A DNA stretch of 64,000 nt from CAYMYN01 sp964394665 (GCA_964394665.1 CAYMYN010000019.1:32997-96996); one strand, 5' to 3'; positions 18,854-26,602 are shown, counted from the first letter of the stretch. Made by a program: numbers and translations. The notes: generated from the sequence alone by a model not told the origin.

Positions 18854-21832
18854 ATGGTCGGATCGAACGCAAGCTGGGGTAGACGGGGACGGGGTCCCTC
18901 CGGGGGGGCGTCGCGCCGAGACCCGCGCCTGCCGTGGGGCGCCCTGGCGCTGGGCCTGCTGCTGGGCCTGCTGCCGGGCGCGGCGCAGCCCGCGGCGGCG
19001 GCCCAGGCGGATCCCGCCCAGCCGCGGCCCGAGCTCGAGCAGGAGCATGGGCCCGAGCAGGAGCATGGGCCCGAACCCCAGGCCGGGGCGGCGCAGGCGG
19101 AGCCGATCTCGCTCGCCGAGGCCTACCGCGCCCTGGTCGAGCTGCGCGAGCCCGAGCTCGGCCGGCGCGCCGCGGCCCTGCTCGCCGAGGCGCCGCTCGC
19201 GGCCCGCGACGGCCTGCTGCTGCGCGCCGGGGCCGACCTGCCGCCGGGCGCGACCGCCGCCCAACGGGCCCAACACGCCACGCTCGCCGGCGAGGGTCTG
19301 GCCCTCGTGCGGGCCCAGCTCGAGGGCGAGGCCGCCGAGGCCTGGCGCGCCCACCTCGCCGCCCGACTCGAGGATCCGGCGACCCTCGACCTCCTGTGGA
19401 GCTCGATCGCGCGCGTGGCGGGGGAGCTGCGCCGCTACGAGTTGGCGCCCACCCTCGCGGCGGCTCTCGCCAGCCACAGGCCGCAACGCGAGGTCGCCGC
19501 CCGCGCCGCCCTGCAGCGCCTGTTCGTGCGCGCCTTCGCCACCCGCGAGGACTTCGAGGCCTACGCGCCGCACTTCGACCAGGCCTGCCCCGGGGAGGTC
19601 TTCTACAACGACCTCGTCGAGCGCGACCGCAGCGCCCGCGACCGACTGATCGAGATCTTCGAGTTCGACTCCGCCCGCGCCCTGACCCACGTCTCCGATC
19701 CCGACGCGCGCCTGCGGGCCGCCGCGGCGCGCTCGGTAGCGCGGGCGGTCGCCGCGCGCCGCATCGAGGCCGCACCCGCGATCGGAGCGCTCGCCGCGCG
19801 CCTCGAACGCGAGCGCGAACCCCAGGCCTTCCACGCCGAGCTCGAGGCCCTGCTCGAGCTGCTCGCGGGCTCGACCGCCAGCGCCCCCGAGGTGACGCGC
19901 CTGCGCGAGCTGCTGCTCGCGCGCCTCGCGGACCCGCACCACTACCTCGCCGCGTCCGTGGCCCACGGCCTCTCGCGCCTGCCGTGGACGAGCGGCGTCG
20001 ACGGGAGCGAGTCCGACCTCGCCCGCGGACTGGGCGGCGTCGCGCGCCTGGCGGTCGAGCTCGCTCCGCCCGAGCGCATCGTGCAGCCCGAGGCCCTGGT
20101 CGCGGTGCTGCAGGCGGCGCGCGCGCTCTTCGTGCGCTGCCAGGAGACCGGCGGGGCCTGCGCGGCCGAGGCGGAGTGGGTGCGCGCCGCGTGCCTGGCA
20201 CGCCTCGAGGATGGGGGCGAGGCGCGTTCGGTGCGCCTGGTCGCGGCCCAGCTCCTGGCGCGCCTCGCGCAGCCGGCGGACATCCCGCGCCTGGCGGCCG
20301 TGTTGGAGGCGGCCCAGGCCAGCTCGCCCGACCTGCGGCTCAGCCTGCTCGGCACCCTGGCCGTCCTCGGGCGGCGGGTGGAGCCGCACGAGCCCCATGG
20401 GGCACAGGTTCTGGCGGCCCTCGAGGGCCAGCTCGACTCGTCCGTCGCCGACCTGCGGGGGCGGGCCCTGGGCCTGTTGCTCGAGGAGGGGCTCGAGAGC
20501 TACGCCGCGCGCGCGGACCTGGGGCGCATGGTGCGGCGGCTCGAGGGCGAGAGCTCGGGCGAGGTCGCCGGTCAGTTGCTCGCCTTCCTCGCGCGCCACG
20601 GCGGGCCGGGCGAACTGGCCGCGATCCTCGCGAGCCCCGCGATCGAGCGCCTGGCCCTCGACTCGGCGCGCCGCGGGCGCCTGATCGAGACCCTCGCGCG
20701 CCTCGCCCGCGGCGACGGCGAGCGGCTGTTGGCGGTGGTGGAGCGTCTGCTCGCCATCGAGGACCGCGACTCGCGCCTGCGCCGGCTGCAGCAGGGCCTC
20801 GAGCTGATCGCCGGCCTCGACGAGGAGGCCGCCGCGGCGCTCGGCGTGCAGCGACACGATCAGGTGCTCGCCTGGGCGCGCGAGCTGCGCGGCGCGACCG
20901 GCGCGCGACTCGAGCTCTCGGGCGCCGGCGAACGGTTCCTGCGTCGGCTCTTCGCCGTGCACGCCGAGCGGGCCTCGCCCCTCGAAGCCCAGGACGGCCG
21001 CGCGCTCCACGGCCGGGCCCTGTTGCTCGCCGACCTCTTCGCCCTCGATCCCCAGGCGGCGCCGCGCGAACGGGTGCTCGAAGCCTTCGACCGCGCCCTG
21101 CGCCAGGCGGACACCCCCGGCGGCGCGCCCCTCGAGCGGGTGCTGCGCGACCGCGCGCGCTTCCGCCACGGGGCGGCGGACCTCGCCGGCGCGCGCCGCG
21201 ACTACCGCCGGGCCCTCGATCTGCAGCGCGCTGCCCTGCGCGAGACGGGCGAGCCCTTGCACGCGGGCGCCGAGCTGCAGGCCGCGGCGGCGCGGGCCCT
21301 GGAGCGGGGCGATCTCGACCTGGGGGATCTGCGCCGCGCGGTGGAGCTGCTGCGCCTGCCGCAGACCGAGGGCAGCCTCACCCCGGACCTGGCCCTCGAC
21401 CCCCCCATGACGGCCCTCGGCCTGGGCCTGGCGCTGGTGGCGTTGCCCCTGTGGCGCTTCGAGTCGCCGCCGGTGCGGGTCTCGGACCTCGAGCTGCTGG
21501 TGGAGTTGGCGCTCGGCTCCGGCGAGGGCGACGCCGCGGTGCGCGCGTTGCTCGCCGGTCTGCCGCCCGTCCCGGAGACGGCCCCCGAGAACGGCACGCC
21601 TTTGCCCGCCGCTCCGGACAGCGACGCGGCGGTCTGGAACGGCCTGCTCGCCGACCGCGCGCTGCACGCGCGCCTGTGGAGCGCGGCCCAGCGCCTGCTC
21701 GCCCCGGCGCCCACCGAGGGCGCCGCGCCCCAGGCCGAACCCCCAGGCGGGCGCCCTCCGGCCCCCGCGCCGGAGTCCGGCGGCGCCCCCGCGCGCCCCG
21801 CGCCGCCCCGCGACGCGCTGCTGCGCCGCTGA
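18854..21832 (+). CDS. Large secreted alpha-helical (HEAT/TPR-like) repeat protein, unknown function
   Basis: A 992-residue protein with a twin-basic N-terminus, a clear signal sequence (LPWGALALGLLLGLLPG) and a glutamate/proline linker. The rest is alpha-helical with repeated leucine/alanine patterns resembling HEAT repeats (for example RLVAAQLLARLAQPADIPRL) and a TPR-like part near 740-800 (GAADLAGARRDYRRALDLQR). No catalytic motif was recognised. It ends in a proline-rich tail. ATG 18854 directly follows an in-frame GTG at 18851. It starts 94 nt after aroK and may share its transcript. A 1689-codon open frame on the opposite strand is judged a shadow, because this strand has the signal peptide and flanking operon. 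Confidence 0.72.
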   Translation: MVGSNASWGRRGRGPSGGASRRDPRLPWGALALGLLLGLLPGAAQPAAAAQADPAQPRPELEQEHGPEQEHGPEPQAGAAQAEPISLAEAYRALVELREPELGRRAAALLAEAPLAARDGLLLRAGADLPPGATAAQRAQHATLAGEGLALVRAQLEGEAAEAWRAHLAARLEDPATLDLLWSSIARVAGELRRYELAPTLAAALASHRPQREVAARAALQRLFVRAFATREDFEAYAPHFDQACPGEVFYNDLVERDRSARDRLIEIFEFDSARALTHVSDPDARLRAAAARSVARAVAARRIEAAPAIGALAARLEREREPQAFHAELEALLELLAGSTASAPEVTRLRELLLARLADPHHYLAASVAHGLSRLPWTSGVDGSESDLARGLGGVARLAVELAPPERIVQPEALVAVLQAARALFVRCQETGGACAAEAEWVRAACLARLEDGGEARSVRLVAAQLLARLAQPADIPRLAAVLEAAQASSPDLRLSLLGTLAVLGRRVEPHEPHGAQVLAALEGQLDSSVADLRGRALGLLLEEGLESYAARADLGRMVRRLEGESSGEVAGQLLAFLARHGGPGELAAILASPAIERLALDSARRGRLIETLARLARGDGERLLAVVERLLAIEDRDSRLRRLQQGLELIAGLDEEAAAALGVQRHDQVLAWARELRGATGARLELSGAGERFLRRLFAVHAERASPLEAQDGRALHGRALLLADLFALDPQAAPRERVLEAFDRALRQADTPGGAPLERVLRDRARFRHGAADLAGARRDYRRALDLQRAALRETGEPLHAGAELQAAAARALERGDLDLGDLRRAVELLRLPQTEGSLTPDLALDPPMTALGLGLALVALPLWRFESPPVRVSDLELLVELALGSGEGDAAVRALLAGLPPVPETAPENGTPLPAAPDSDAAVWNGLLADRALHARLWSAAQRLLAPAPTEGAAPQAEPPGGRPPAPAPESGGAPARPAPPRDALLRR
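19037..19072 (+). repeat. Tandem 18-bp repeat (2 copies)
   Basis: Two exact copies of an 18-bp unit (19037-19054 and 19055-19072) inside the linker after the signal peptide of the helical-repeat protein. Each encodes EQEHGP. A slippage-prone, in-frame expansion of a disordered linker. Confidence 0.85.
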
Positions 21833-21847
21833 AACCGCACCCGGCCC

Positions 21848-21875
21848 TTGATCGCGGCGCCAGAACCCCCATCAT
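21848..21875 (+). promoter_or_regulatory. Putative promoter of the initiator tRNA gene
   Basis: TTGATC (21848-21853), a 16-nt spacer and CATCAT (21870-21875), ending 16 nt before the first base of the tRNA. Spacing and position fit a sigma-70 promoter for a stable RNA gene; the -10 is imperfect. Confidence 0.45.
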
Positions 21876-21891
21876 GTGCGCCTTCCAAGGT

Positions 21892-21968
21892 CGCGGGGTG
21901 GAGCAGCCAGGCAGCTCGTCGGGCTCATAACCCGGAGGTCGCAGGTTCGAATCCTGCCCCCGCTACCA
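21892..21968 (+). tRNA. Initiator tRNA-fMet (anticodon CAU), CCA encoded
   Basis: A 77-nt cloverleaf with anticodon CAT at 21926-21928 in the loop CTCATAA. Initiator features are present: three consecutive G-C pairs at the bottom of the anticodon stem (GGG/CCC), the A11-U24 purine-pyrimidine order in the D stem (GAGC/GCTC), and no Watson-Crick pair at 1:72. That position is C-U here rather than the usual C-A. The T arm is GCAGG TTCGAAT CCTGC and the 3' end is encoded as ACCA. The last bases double as the left attachment site of an integrated element. Confidence 0.95.
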
Positions 21969-21969
21969 C
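21956..21969 (+). repeat. attL: 14-bp direct repeat at tRNA-fMet 3' end
   Basis: GCCCCCGCTACCAC spans the acceptor 3' strand and the CCA of the initiator tRNA. An identical 14-mer lies at 26582-26595. Together they bracket a recombinase remnant and accessory genes, the classical layout of an element integrated into a tRNA gene that regenerates the tRNA end. Confidence 0.75.
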
Positions 21970-21976
21970 TTCCAAG

Positions 21977-22016
21977 AGAGGACTGGGCCCTGGCCGGGCT
22001 CGGTCCTCTTTTCTTT
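21977..22016 (+). terminator. Rho-independent terminator after tRNA-fMet
   Basis: AGAGGACTGGGCCC (21977-21990) pairs with GGGCTCGGTCCTCT (21996-22009) across a 5-nt loop, giving a 14-bp stem with two G-U pairs, followed by TTTCTTT. It lies just inside the element, so it ends the tRNA transcript in the integrated state. Confidence 0.85.
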
Positions 22017-22039
22017 GGCCCGAGAACGCGGGTGAGGTC

Positions 22040-22751
22040 GCCGGTGTGTAGCGGACCCCGATGCGCACCTCTGGAGAGGACCGGCCAGACTGGCACCCGG
22101 CGATGGCCGGCGAAGACGCGCGTGTTCCCCGCCTCGTCAAGGACCAGCTTGCTCCCATCGGCCTGGAATCGAAGGACAAAGAGGAACGCACCGCCGTCCT
22201 CGCGCGGGCTCTCGTAGCGGAGGTCGTAGCCGAATGGGGGAGAGCCGCCGTTCCAGTAGCCGCCCTCGACGCGGGAGAGCATCCCGCGGATCGTCACCTT
22301 GGCGAGGTCCTTGGACTCTTCGCGCGCCTGCCACTGCTTGACGGGCCGCAGCAGGTCGTCGGCCGCGTCGCCGGAGAAGTTCTCGCCGACGTACAGCACC
22401 TCGACGCCGTGGGTGAGGAGGAGGTGCAGGTAGTACCCGGCCTCGTCGCCGTCCGAGCCGGCCGACGTGCTTGACGTCGTAGACGATGACGTACGAGAAC
22501 GGCCGGCGCTCCTGCTGGGCCGGGCCGACCATCTCCTGGAAGGCCGGGCGCCGGACGGCGCTCGTCCCGCTGATCGCGTCGTCGACGAAGAACCGGGCGA
22601 GCTCGAGGTCGTGCCCGGCGGCGTAGCGCTCGATGGCCATCCTCTGGTCGGGGATGGACCGCTCCAGGCGGTCGGTCGAGCGGCGAAGGTAACCGACGGC
22701 CACCTGGGGCCCGGGCCGGCCGTTGGGCGCCTGTGGGCGTCGATTTGGCAT
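22040..22751 (-). pseudogene. Serine recombinase (resolvase/integrase family), frameshifted and truncated
   Basis: Starting at 22751 (MPNRRPQAPNGR), the first frame gives the catalytic domain: VAVGYLRRSTDRLERSIPDQ with the nucleophile serine in YLRRSTD, FFVDDAISGT, and VIVYDVKHVGRLG. Near 22455-22465 the homology jumps frame and continues as DEAGYYLHLLLTHGVEVLYV, ENFSGDAADDLLRPVKQWQA, then GMLSRVEGGYWNGGSPPFGY and LVLDEAGNTRVF, the recombinase domain. The C-terminal zinc-ribbon/coiled-coil part is missing and the frame runs out into the terminator. It is therefore a remnant of the element's integrase, about half the normal length. Exact pseudogene ends are approximate. Confidence 0.82.
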
Positions 22752-22852
22752 GGCGAGGTGGGTGGGACACCCCATGGAGGCTCAGGTCGGGCGGTCCAGC
22801 CAGGGGAACCTGGGCCTTCTTTGCGTCGTGGAGCGGACATAAAGCCCAATGT

Positions 22853-22866
22853 CACAACGGGTTGTG
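22853..22866. repeat. Short palindrome upstream of recombinase remnant
   Basis: CACAAC GG GTTGTG: 6-bp arms with a 2-nt centre, about 100 nt upstream of the minus-strand recombinase start. It could be an operator for that gene or chance. The rest of 22776-22975 shows only GC-rich hairpins (for example CCCCCCGGGGGG near 22902) and no gene. Confidence 0.3.
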
Positions 22867-22961
22867 CCGGAGCTGAAGGCCCCGGCCGGCGCGCCGCCTG
22901 GCCCCCCGGGGGGACCGGGCCTTGGGTGGCAGGCCAGGCGGGCTCAAGAGCCGTCCAGCAC

Positions 22962-23004
22962 TTGACGATTCGTGTCGTTATGGGGAGGATTCTTACCCAT
23001 AACG
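22962..23004 (+). promoter_or_regulatory. AbiE promoter with 9-bp inverted-repeat operator
   Basis: TTGACG (22962-22967) is a good -35; a weak -10 (GAGGAT, 22985-22990) lies 17 nt further. Overlapping it is a perfect inverted repeat, CGTTATGGG (22976-22984) and CCCATAACG (22996-23004), separated by 11 nt and ending 2 nt before the antitoxin ATG. AbiEi antitoxins of studied type IV systems bind inverted repeats in their own promoter for negative autoregulation, so this is the expected operator. The placement also favours the start at 23007 over the in-frame ATG at 22980, which lies inside the repeat. Confidence 0.7.
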
Positions 23005-23006
23005 GC

Positions 23007-23816
23007 ATGCAGCATAAAGCAGGCACGGACGGGTTCTTCACCCGGCGGCCGGTCTTCTCGCTCGAGGAGGCTACCCGCGAGCTCGCACCCCCGGGCGGCC
23101 GGGCAGGGACCGTTGCGCGCCTCAAACACCACGTCGCCTCCGGCCGGCTCAGGGTGCTCGCCCGGGGGGTCTACGCCGTCGTTCCACGGGGCACGGCACC
23201 CGAAGCACTGCGCCCGGACCCCTTCCTCGTGGCGGCGGCTGCGCGGCCCGACGCGGTCTTCTCGCACCATGCCGCCCTCGAACTGCTCGGCGCGGCGCAC
23301 TCGGTCTGGAAGGAGTGCACGGCCTACGCCTCGAGGCGGCGCCGCCCGATCGAGCTGAACGGCACGACCGTGCGCTTCCTCGACGTGCCCGGGGCGATGG
23401 AGGCACGCTCCGGCCGCCAGCTCGGTACCCGCAAGATCGAACGGCTGGGGCGCGTGCTCGAGACCACCGGGCCCGAGCGCACCCTGGTGGAGGGGTTCCG
23501 GCGCCCGCGACTCGCCGGCGGGCTCGAGGAGCTCGTGCAGTCGGCCGCGGGGTTCACGACGCTCGACCTCGATCTCCTCGGGGAGGTGCTCGAACGCTAC
23601 GGCGTCGCCAACCTCTGGGCCGCGACCGGCTGGTTCCTCGAGCGGACGCGCGAGGCCTTCCACGTTCCGGACACGGTGCTCGAGCGCCACGAGCGAAAGG
23701 TGCCCCGCTCGGCCCAGTACCTCGACCGCGGGCGGCGCGGGGGGGGCCTCCACCGACGCTGGAACTTGATCGTGCCCGCCGCGCTCGAGCGCCTCGGAGG
23801 GCCCGATGAGAGTTAG
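23007..23816 (+). CDS. abiEi: AbiEi-like type IV antitoxin / transcriptional regulator
   Basis: A 269-residue protein. The N-terminal part (SLEEATRELAPPGGRAGTVA, then LKHHVASGRLRVLARGVYAV) has the winged-helix arrangement of AbiEi antitoxins, and the middle carries the typical FSHHAALELLG followed by a TLVEGFRRPRLAGG-like C-terminal domain. AbiEi neutralises the partner nucleotidyltransferase without stable contact (type IV) and represses its operon. It overlaps the toxin start by 11 nt. Assignment rests on this architecture plus the unmistakable AbiEii partner. Confidence 0.88.
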   Translation: MQHKAGTDGFFTRRPVFSLEEATRELAPPGGRAGTVARLKHHVASGRLRVLARGVYAVVPRGTAPEALRPDPFLVAAAARPDAVFSHHAALELLGAAHSVWKECTAYASRRRRPIELNGTTVRFLDVPGAMEARSGRQLGTRKIERLGRVLETTGPERTLVEGFRRPRLAGGLEELVQSAAGFTTLDLDLLGEVLERYGVANLWAATGWFLERTREAFHVPDTVLERHERKVPRSAQYLDRGRRGGGLHRRWNLIVPAALERLGGPDES

Positions 23817-24768
23817 CCTCGCCTACCTCGAGCGGTGTTCGACGGAAACGGGCTTCGGCGTCGCCGGTCTGGAGAAGGTCGTCCGTCTCTGCGCCATGGC
23901 CGGGGAGATCGGGCGGCATCCCCTGCTCTCGAAGGCGCTCGCCCTCAAGGGCGGGACGGCGCTGAATCTCGCGTTCGGCCCACCGGAACGCCTGTCGGTC
24001 GACCTCGACTTCAATTACGTCGGCGCACTGGAGCGCGAGCGAATGCTCGAGGAGCGACCCCGCGTCGAGGGTGCTCTCGACGATCTCGCGCAGAGGGCCG
24101 GCTACCGCCTCCAGCGCTCTGTGGAGGCCTTCGCCGGCCGCAAGCTGTTCCTGCACTACCGTTCGGTTCTTGGCCCCGAGGAGCGGATCGAGGTAGACGT
24201 CAACTACCTGATGCGCCAGCCCCTCGGCGAGCCGTACGTCGCCGAACTCTGGCAGCCGGGTGAGCTCGATCGACCTCGGCTCACGATCGTCGGGGACGAG
24301 GAACTCGTCATCGGGAAGCTCTGTGCGCTCCTGGATCGTTGCGCGGCGCGCGACGTGTGGGACGTGGCGAACTTCCGTGCGCGAGCTGCCGCGGCACTCG
24401 ACCTGCCGAGCTTCCGTCGGCGCTTCCTGGCCCTCGCCGGCGCGCTGGATCACGCGCCCGACACGTACACGGAAGGGTGGCTCGCCGAGCGAACGAAGCA
24501 GCGCGAGGTCGACGAGCAACTCGTCCCCATGCTCGCCACGGGCGCGAAGGTCCAAGCCTCCGAACTGGTCGCTGCAGCCTGGTCCCGGCTGGCGCCCCTG
24601 CTCGCCCTGACGGCAGAGGAGCGACGATTCGTCGAGAAGCTCCACCGAGGTGACCTGGACCCCTCTCTCCTGTTCCCGGACGATGCGGAGGAGGCCGCGC
24701 GGATCCACGCTCATCCCGCGCTGCGATGGAAGGCCCAGAATGCCCGTTCCCACCACGACCGCTCATGA
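23806..24768 (+). CDS. abiEii: AbiEii-like nucleotidyltransferase toxin
   Basis: A 320-residue protein with the AbiEii/DUF1814 nucleotidyltransferase core: LKGGTALNLAF at 47-57 with the GG motif, and SVDLDFN at 64-70 with the metal-binding aspartates 66 and 68. Further conserved pieces are IEVDVNY, KLCALLDRCAARDVWDV and the basic segments. Members such as AbiEii and MenT act as abortive-infection or growth-arrest toxins by transferring nucleotides, in MenT to tRNA acceptor ends. GGAGG at 23796-23800 is an ideal ribosome binding site. The gene is intact with all key residues, so the module is probably functional. Confidence 0.92.
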   Translation: MRVSLAYLERCSTETGFGVAGLEKVVRLCAMAGEIGRHPLLSKALALKGGTALNLAFGPPERLSVDLDFNYVGALERERMLEERPRVEGALDDLAQRAGYRLQRSVEAFAGRKLFLHYRSVLGPEERIEVDVNYLMRQPLGEPYVAELWQPGELDRPRLTIVGDEELVIGKLCALLDRCAARDVWDVANFRARAAAALDLPSFRRRFLALAGALDHAPDTYTEGWLAERTKQREVDEQLVPMLATGAKVQASELVAAAWSRLAPLLALTAEERRFVEKLHRGDLDPSLLFPDDAEEAARIHAHPALRWKAQNARSHHDRS

Positions 24769-24931
24769 CGGCCCAGTCTGAACGCAGACAGGGCGCGGTA
24801 GGGCCCGGCAACGGAGTTTACCCGCGGGTGAAGGAGGGCCATTTGGTGAACCATGGCGCGCCGCTCGAAGGCGATGATCTCGACTCCGGCGGACTCGAGC
24901 AGGGGGATCCAGTGATCGTCGGGAGTGCGCC

Positions 24932-26533
24932 ATGAAGTTCCTTCGGCCCTCCGAAGTTGCGGGCTGGGTTCAGTCCGAGCTTCTCGACGCCCAGCGTCAG
25001 CGGCCGATCGTCGCGGTGACGACGAGCCCGGCCACGGGTCGCTACTGGATCGAGCCGAGCCTGCTCGAGGCCACGCTCGGCGAGTGGGCGGACGTGGTGG
25101 CGTTCGAGACTGGCGACGCGACCTGGGAGCTCGCCGATGCGCTGCCGGACCGTCTGGATGTGTACGGCGGCGCGATGCGGGTGTGGTGGCCCGACCTCAC
25201 GCGCGATTCGGATCCCTACGACCACAAGCTCTATCTGCTCCGGTCGGAGGAGGAGGCGCAGCGCGGGTTGGCGGTCCTCGAGAGCGAGCTGCGACGCAGG
25301 GTACCCCCCCCGAGGAGCCCCGAGAGCCGCGGCTTGGTCAGCACGCGACCCGCGGCAGCCCGGCCGCCGGAGAAGTCGGAAACCGTGACGATGGTAGTGG
25401 CCTCGACCGCGGACGAGATCCTCGTGGAGGACGCGGACGGGGTCCGAGGGCGAGTCGTCGATGCGGACTTCCCCCTGGAGGCCGTAGCGGTGTGCCTCCA
25501 GGTGGGCCAGGAGATCGCCGTGTCGAGGCCGACGAACTGGCCGTTGGACCGAGGCGTTGCTCCTTGTTCGCTTTGCGGGAAGCTACCGCCCCCGTGGACC
25601 CTCGTCGGTGAGGCGCTCCGAAACGGGGACGTGGTCCAGGGGCGCGTTGTTGCGATCAGGGAGAGATACGCGCTGGTGGAACTGGTCCCGGGGGCGAAGG
25701 GGATCGTCGGCCTCGCAGAGATCGATCACACCTACGTTCACGACATCGGTGACTTCCTGTCGACCGACGAGCTCGTTCCGGTCCAGATCCTCGACCTCGA
25801 CGCTGCCGGCGGGCGGGCCCAGCTCTCCGTGAAGGCGGCGCGGATTGCCCACGGTGCGCCCAGACCTCTCCCGTCCCTCGTACCTCGAGGCAAGCCGTTC
25901 GAATGGCCGGCTTTCCTCGAGCGGACGGGCGTTGCGTTCCGGGAGCAACGCGACGAGCGGGAGAAGCGCATCGACGAGCTCGAACAAGAGCTCGAAGCTG
26001 CGAACGAGGATCGTGCGGCGCTCCGCCGGTCACTGACCGACTTGCGCCGCGAGTACAAGAGCCTCGAGGACCGGTTCGACGACCTGGAGCGCCGTGCCTC
26101 CGGCGAGCTCGATCCGCTATCTGACGAGCGCGCGTTCCTCAGGGCCGTGCGCGTCGCCTACGCGCGCGTCGTCGGCGAAGGAGAGAGACTGGAGAGGCCG
26201 CTCCTGGCGATGCGGGTCGGACCCGAGTTCCTGGCGAGAGCGCGTGCGCTCCAAGGCCTCAGCGTCGAGAAGATTGTCGAGGTCGCCGTGCAAGTCGCTT
26301 GCGAGAGGGCCCACGAGATCGATGGGCGCGAGGTGCATCCCCTGGGTGAATCCACAGGTGGGTCGAAGCAGCGCACCCGTACCCGTGACGGTGCCAAGGC
26401 CTGGCGCTGCGCGCTCCAGATCAAGACCCCCTCCGCGCGGCGGCTGCACTGGTGGCTAATCCCAGGTCCGGAGGGGGCGACCATCGAGTTCGCCTCGGTT
26501 GCCGTGCACGACGACTTCGGCATCCCCGAGTAG
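24932..26533 (+). CDS. S1-domain, coiled-coil protein of unknown function
   Basis: A 533-residue cytoplasmic protein. Residues 1-110 form an unrecognised domain with the striking segment DVYGGAMRVWWPDLTRDSD then PYDHKLY (76-101). Residues 152-200 look like a degenerate OB/S1 fold, CSLC at 212-215 may bind metal, and 230-303 is a good S1 RNA-binding domain (VVQGRVVAIRERYALVELVP, then KGIVGLAEID). A coiled coil spans about 340-395 and the C-terminus (390-533) is unassigned. GGGAG at 24921-24925 supports the ATG. It is the last gene before the right repeat of the element, downstream of the toxin-antitoxin pair, so a defence or RNA-surveillance role is possible but unproven. Confidence 0.75.
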   Translation: MKFLRPSEVAGWVQSELLDAQRQRPIVAVTTSPATGRYWIEPSLLEATLGEWADVVAFETGDATWELADALPDRLDVYGGAMRVWWPDLTRDSDPYDHKLYLLRSEEEAQRGLAVLESELRRRVPPPRSPESRGLVSTRPAAARPPEKSETVTMVVASTADEILVEDADGVRGRVVDADFPLEAVAVCLQVGQEIAVSRPTNWPLDRGVAPCSLCGKLPPPWTLVGEALRNGDVVQGRVVAIRERYALVELVPGAKGIVGLAEIDHTYVHDIGDFLSTDELVPVQILDLDAAGGRAQLSVKAARIAHGAPRPLPSLVPRGKPFEWPAFLERTGVAFREQRDEREKRIDELEQELEAANEDRAALRRSLTDLRREYKSLEDRFDDLERRASGELDPLSDERAFLRAVRVAYARVVGEGERLERPLLAMRVGPEFLARARALQGLSVEKIVEVAVQVACERAHEIDGREVHPLGESTGGSKQRTRTRDGAKAWRCALQIKTPSARRLHWWLIPGPEGATIEFASVAVHDDFGIPE

Positions 26534-26581
26534 CGCCCGGGCCCGTGGCGGCTGCGGGACCTCTCCTCTGGAGCCCATGAG

Positions 26582-26595
26582 GCCCCCGCTACCAC
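26582..26595 (+). repeat. attR: 14-bp direct repeat of tRNA-fMet 3' end
   Basis: Exact copy of GCCCCCGCTACCAC found at 21956-21969, here without an attached tRNA body. It marks the right boundary of the integrated element, 49 nt after the S1-domain gene. Confidence 0.75.
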
Positions 26596-26602
26596 CCACC
26601 AC

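Larger units (their letters stand above)
21970..26595. mobile_element. 4.6-kb element integrated at tRNA-fMet
   Basis: The interval lies between the tRNA-overlapping 14-bp repeat and its copy. From left to right it contains a terminator, a decayed serine recombinase facing the tRNA, a type IV toxin-antitoxin pair with its operator, and an S1-domain coiled-coil gene. The genes outside on both sides are ordinary chromosomal families. Base and codon use inside is less extreme than around it (for example more ATT, GTT and AAT codons in the last gene), consistent with transfer. With a frameshifted integrase it is probably immobile unless helped in trans. Confidence 0.7.

Noticed and set aside
18756..18854. 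32-codon frame linking aroK to the helical-repeat gene by ATGA and TGATG overlaps
   Set aside because: Low-complexity Gly/Ser/Asp content and no ribosome binding site. It could be a leader peptide, but nothing positive supports it.
16598..21667. 1689-codon open frame on the minus strand
   Set aside because: It lies antisense to spoVG, aroDE, aroK and the helical-repeat gene. Extreme GC content removes stops from opposite frames, and the plus strand carries all recognisable motifs.
21872..21967. Minus-strand peptide GRIRTCDLRVMSPTSC across the tRNA
   Set aside because: This is the well-known false translation of the antisense strand of tRNA-fMet, not a protein. It also artificially extends the recombinase frame.
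22976..23004. In-frame upstream ATG (22980) as abiEi start
   Set aside because: It lies inside the operator palindrome and predicted promoter; the ATG at 23007 leaves both upstream.
24765..24935. 56-codon frame overlapping both abiEii and the S1-domain gene as ATGA
   Set aside because: The double overlap is attractive, but the peptide has no recognisable feature, no ribosome binding site of its own is evident, and the opposite strand looks more gene-like (possible remnant).
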